Assembly (NCBI GenBank): GCA_012513005.1 | Contig: JAAZCZ010000123.1 | Coordinates: 1 to 6,285 of the forward strand | DNA: 6,285 nucleotides | Reading direction: 5' to 3' | Source of the DNA: Oscillospiraceae bacterium | Lineage (GTDB): Bacteria; Bacillota; Clostridia; Oscillospirales; Oscillospiraceae | In this document: piece after piece, positions 4,789 through 6,285 of the stretch | Position numbering within the stretch: position 1 is the stretch's first letter | How the letters are laid out: each line of letters begins with the position of its first letter | Position numbers and translations under genes: made by a program | The notes under the pieces: generated by a model | The model's input: only the letters and a program-made list of their open reading frames with translations | What the model was told of the DNA's origin: nothing | Database searches by the model: none

Positions 4789-6285
4789 TTATCCCAGCTT
4801 CTCTATCTGCGTTGCAGTTGTAATTGCGTTCTTATCCTCTGCAAATTTAATCTTAACATTATCTCCGTTATTCAGCAAAATTGCAGCAGGGAAGGCAGAG
4901 GCACTAACCTTGTAGTAAACATCCGAGCCTTCGAGTCTTAAAAACACATGTGTCGTGCCTTCAATAACGGCAGAGCGTATGTCGGTAATAGTTCCGCTTA
5001 CCTCTGATGTTTCGGCAGCTTCCGTTGTGTGCTTAATTATTCCGTTAGAAAGCAGAAGCTTTTCATAGTTTGCGGCGCATTCTGTAACAGATGAACCGAT
5101 TGCAACTATCTGATACTGCTCAACATTAACCATGGCATACATTTTAACCAGCTGGGATGCGTCTTTTAGAGCCATGAAGTATGTGGGCTTGCCCTGTATG
5201 TTAAGCAGCAGGGGGAAGGTGGCATTATACTTAAACTGCTGCACTGCACCCTGAGCCGAGGATATTGCAGAATTTTCTTCAGCACCTGCGCAGGAGTAGT
5301 AGCGGGCTTCCTTTGTACGCTGGTTTACAAGAATAAAGCCGATATTGCCCTGGTCTCCGGAAACGGATGTAATGCCGGTATAAATCCAAACGTCGTCATC
5401 CTGAGCGATATAGTTGTATCCGTCTGTTGTAACCGTGCAGTCCTTCTGACCGAAAATCGAGTTAATAAAGCCGTTGTGAAGTCTGCCGTAGTAGTTGTAT
5501 TGGTTTAACACAAGTTGCGCCGTGTAAACCCTGTCTACCCATGTCGGCACATCCTTGATGTCATAATATCTGCTCTCGCCCGTGATTGCATTCACAAGCA
5601 CCGCGCCCTTGGCATCCTCGCCGTCAAAAAGCCCGACTCGCTTATCAATAACAGTGGCAAGCCAATAGGGATTTCCCTCGTCGTCAATCTCAAAGTTCAC
5701 GGCATGGAATATGAGTGTGGGGTACTTAAATCTCAAATAGCGGTTTATTTTCCTGAAGAAAAACTCAGAGGGTGAGTAGCGTATACCCTGCTCGGTTCTC
5801 TTTACGCTGACCTCCTGCGTAACCATGTCTATAATAAGATAGGCAGGAATACCTTGGCGCCTGTTGTTGAGCCACTTAAAGAAATCACCGTATTCAAGAT
5901 AGGTGACACGCACAGGCTTGCCCGAATAATTAATCTGATATGAGTCGCGATAAACCTCAAACTGGCTGACAAGGTCAGAAAGCTCACCTAATTTTCTGTT
6001 GGCAAGCACATTTGCAGAGGATTTATCCAGCATGGGTATGTTGCTGAATGTAATCTCGGAGACCTCTTTCGCAAAATCGCCGGTGTCGACCTTGATTAGC
6101 TTTGAGTAGTCTCTGGCTCTTATTATCTTAAACCCGCTGATGCTGCCGATTACAATAACAACAAGGCAAAGTGCAATAATATAAAAGGGCACGGCGGTTT
6201 TCTTGCGCGCATGCTCTGCATAGCCCTTAAAGCTACTTGCAGTCACGCCCTCTAAGAGTAAAACGGTAGCAATAAAAACTCCGCA
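4789..6285 (-). CDS. Large membrane-anchored protein with PepSY-like segments, 5' end open
   Basis: The frame is open to the window edge. A GTG at 6244-6246 would give 485 residues, but its only purine-rich candidate ribosome site is nearly adjacent to it. The 13 codons before it (CGVFIATVLLLEG) are in frame and hydrophobic, so I take the gene as 5'-partial. Numbering from that GTG: a basic stretch (HARKK) and a transmembrane helix at about 20-42, then a large domain outside the membrane. This includes SELVSQFEV-like helical text at 88-98, GKPVRVTYLEYGDFFKWL (109-126), a first PepSY-like segment around 175-235 (EIDDEGNPYWLA, AVLVNAITGESRYYDIKDVPTWVDRVY) and a second at about 300-385 (NIGFILVNQRTKEARYY, GKPTYFMALKD). 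The C-terminal 415-480 part is beta-rich (SGTITDIRSAVIEG, GDNVKIKF) and looks like an OB-type barrel. It resembles a conserved Firmicutes membrane-protein family of unknown function that I know only as hypothetical or vaguely named entries. No catalytic motif is seen. Confidence 0.8.
   Translation of the reverse strand, partial: CGVFIATVLLLEGVTASSFKGYAEHARKKTAVPFYIIALCLVVIVIGSISGFKIIRARDYSKLIKVDTGDFAKEVSEITFSNIPMLDKSSANVLANRKLGELSDLVSQFEVYRDSYQINYSGKPVRVTYLEYGDFFKWLNNRRQGIPAYLIIDMVTQEVSVKRTEQGIRYSPSEFFFRKINRYLRFKYPTLIFHAVNFEIDDEGNPYWLATVIDKRVGLFDGEDAKGAVLVNAITGESRYYDIKDVPTWVDRVYTAQLVLNQYNYYGRLHNGFINSIFGQKDCTVTTDGYNYIAQDDDVWIYTGITSVSGDQGNIGFILVNQRTKEARYYSCAGAEENSAISSAQGAVQQFKYNATFPLLLNIQGKPTYFMALKDASQLVKMYAMVNVEQYQIVAIGSSVTECAANYEKLLLSNGIIKHTTEAAETSEVSGTITDIRSAVIEGTTHVFLRLEGSDVYYKVSASAFPAAILLNNGDNVKIKFAEDKNAITTATQIEKLG

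Overview
The window looks like a chromosomal stretch from a moderately AT-rich, Gram-positive Clostridia-type (Firmicutes) bacterium. The grounds are strong AGGAGG-type ribosome binding sites, U-tract terminators, an ISL3-type insertion sequence end, and a large repeat-built surface protein ending in an LPXTG-like (VPKTGD) sortase signal with a hydrophobic tail and a positively charged tip. No rRNA, tRNA or CRISPR array was seen, and the genus cannot be fixed from this sequence.

Left edge (1-308): the last 16 codons of an ISL3-family transposase and the right terminal inverted repeat of that element, ending near base 140. A strong intrinsic terminator and two smaller stem-loops follow. Left-centre (309-698): a 129-residue stand-alone protein that reads as a degenerate response-regulator receiver domain. 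It keeps the aspartate position but lacks the other catalytic residues and has no output domain.

Centre (867-4176): one gene for a secreted, cell-wall-anchored repeat protein of about 1,102 residues, broken by a frameshift between 1549 and 1562. The intact layout would be signal peptide, A-B, A-B-B-B-B, A-B-B-B, a C-terminal beta domain and a sorting signal. A is a module of about 110 residues with a V-T-x-P-V-A-G motif. B is a module of about 70 residues of the InlB B-repeat / Listeria-Bacteroides (Flg_new) type. As sequenced, the 5' part yields only a short secreted A-B fragment, and the 3' part has no signal peptide.

Right (4211-6285): a perfect 13-bp stem terminator lies between the surface-protein gene and two genes on the minus strand. 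These are a 100-residue secreted acidic small protein and, upstream of it behind its own terminator, a large membrane-anchored protein that remains open through the right edge. Its extracytoplasmic part looks like a conserved but uncharacterised Firmicutes family with PepSY-like segments.

Apart from the large membrane protein, the theme is cell-surface and accessory: repeat adhesin, small secreted protein, orphan regulator, IS scar. No complete defence, biosynthetic or secretion system is visible. The most useful points for follow-up are the adhesin frameshift, the mosaic repeats, the pseudo-receiver gene, and a 9-bp motif at almost the same distance upstream of the pseudo-receiver and adhesin start codons.
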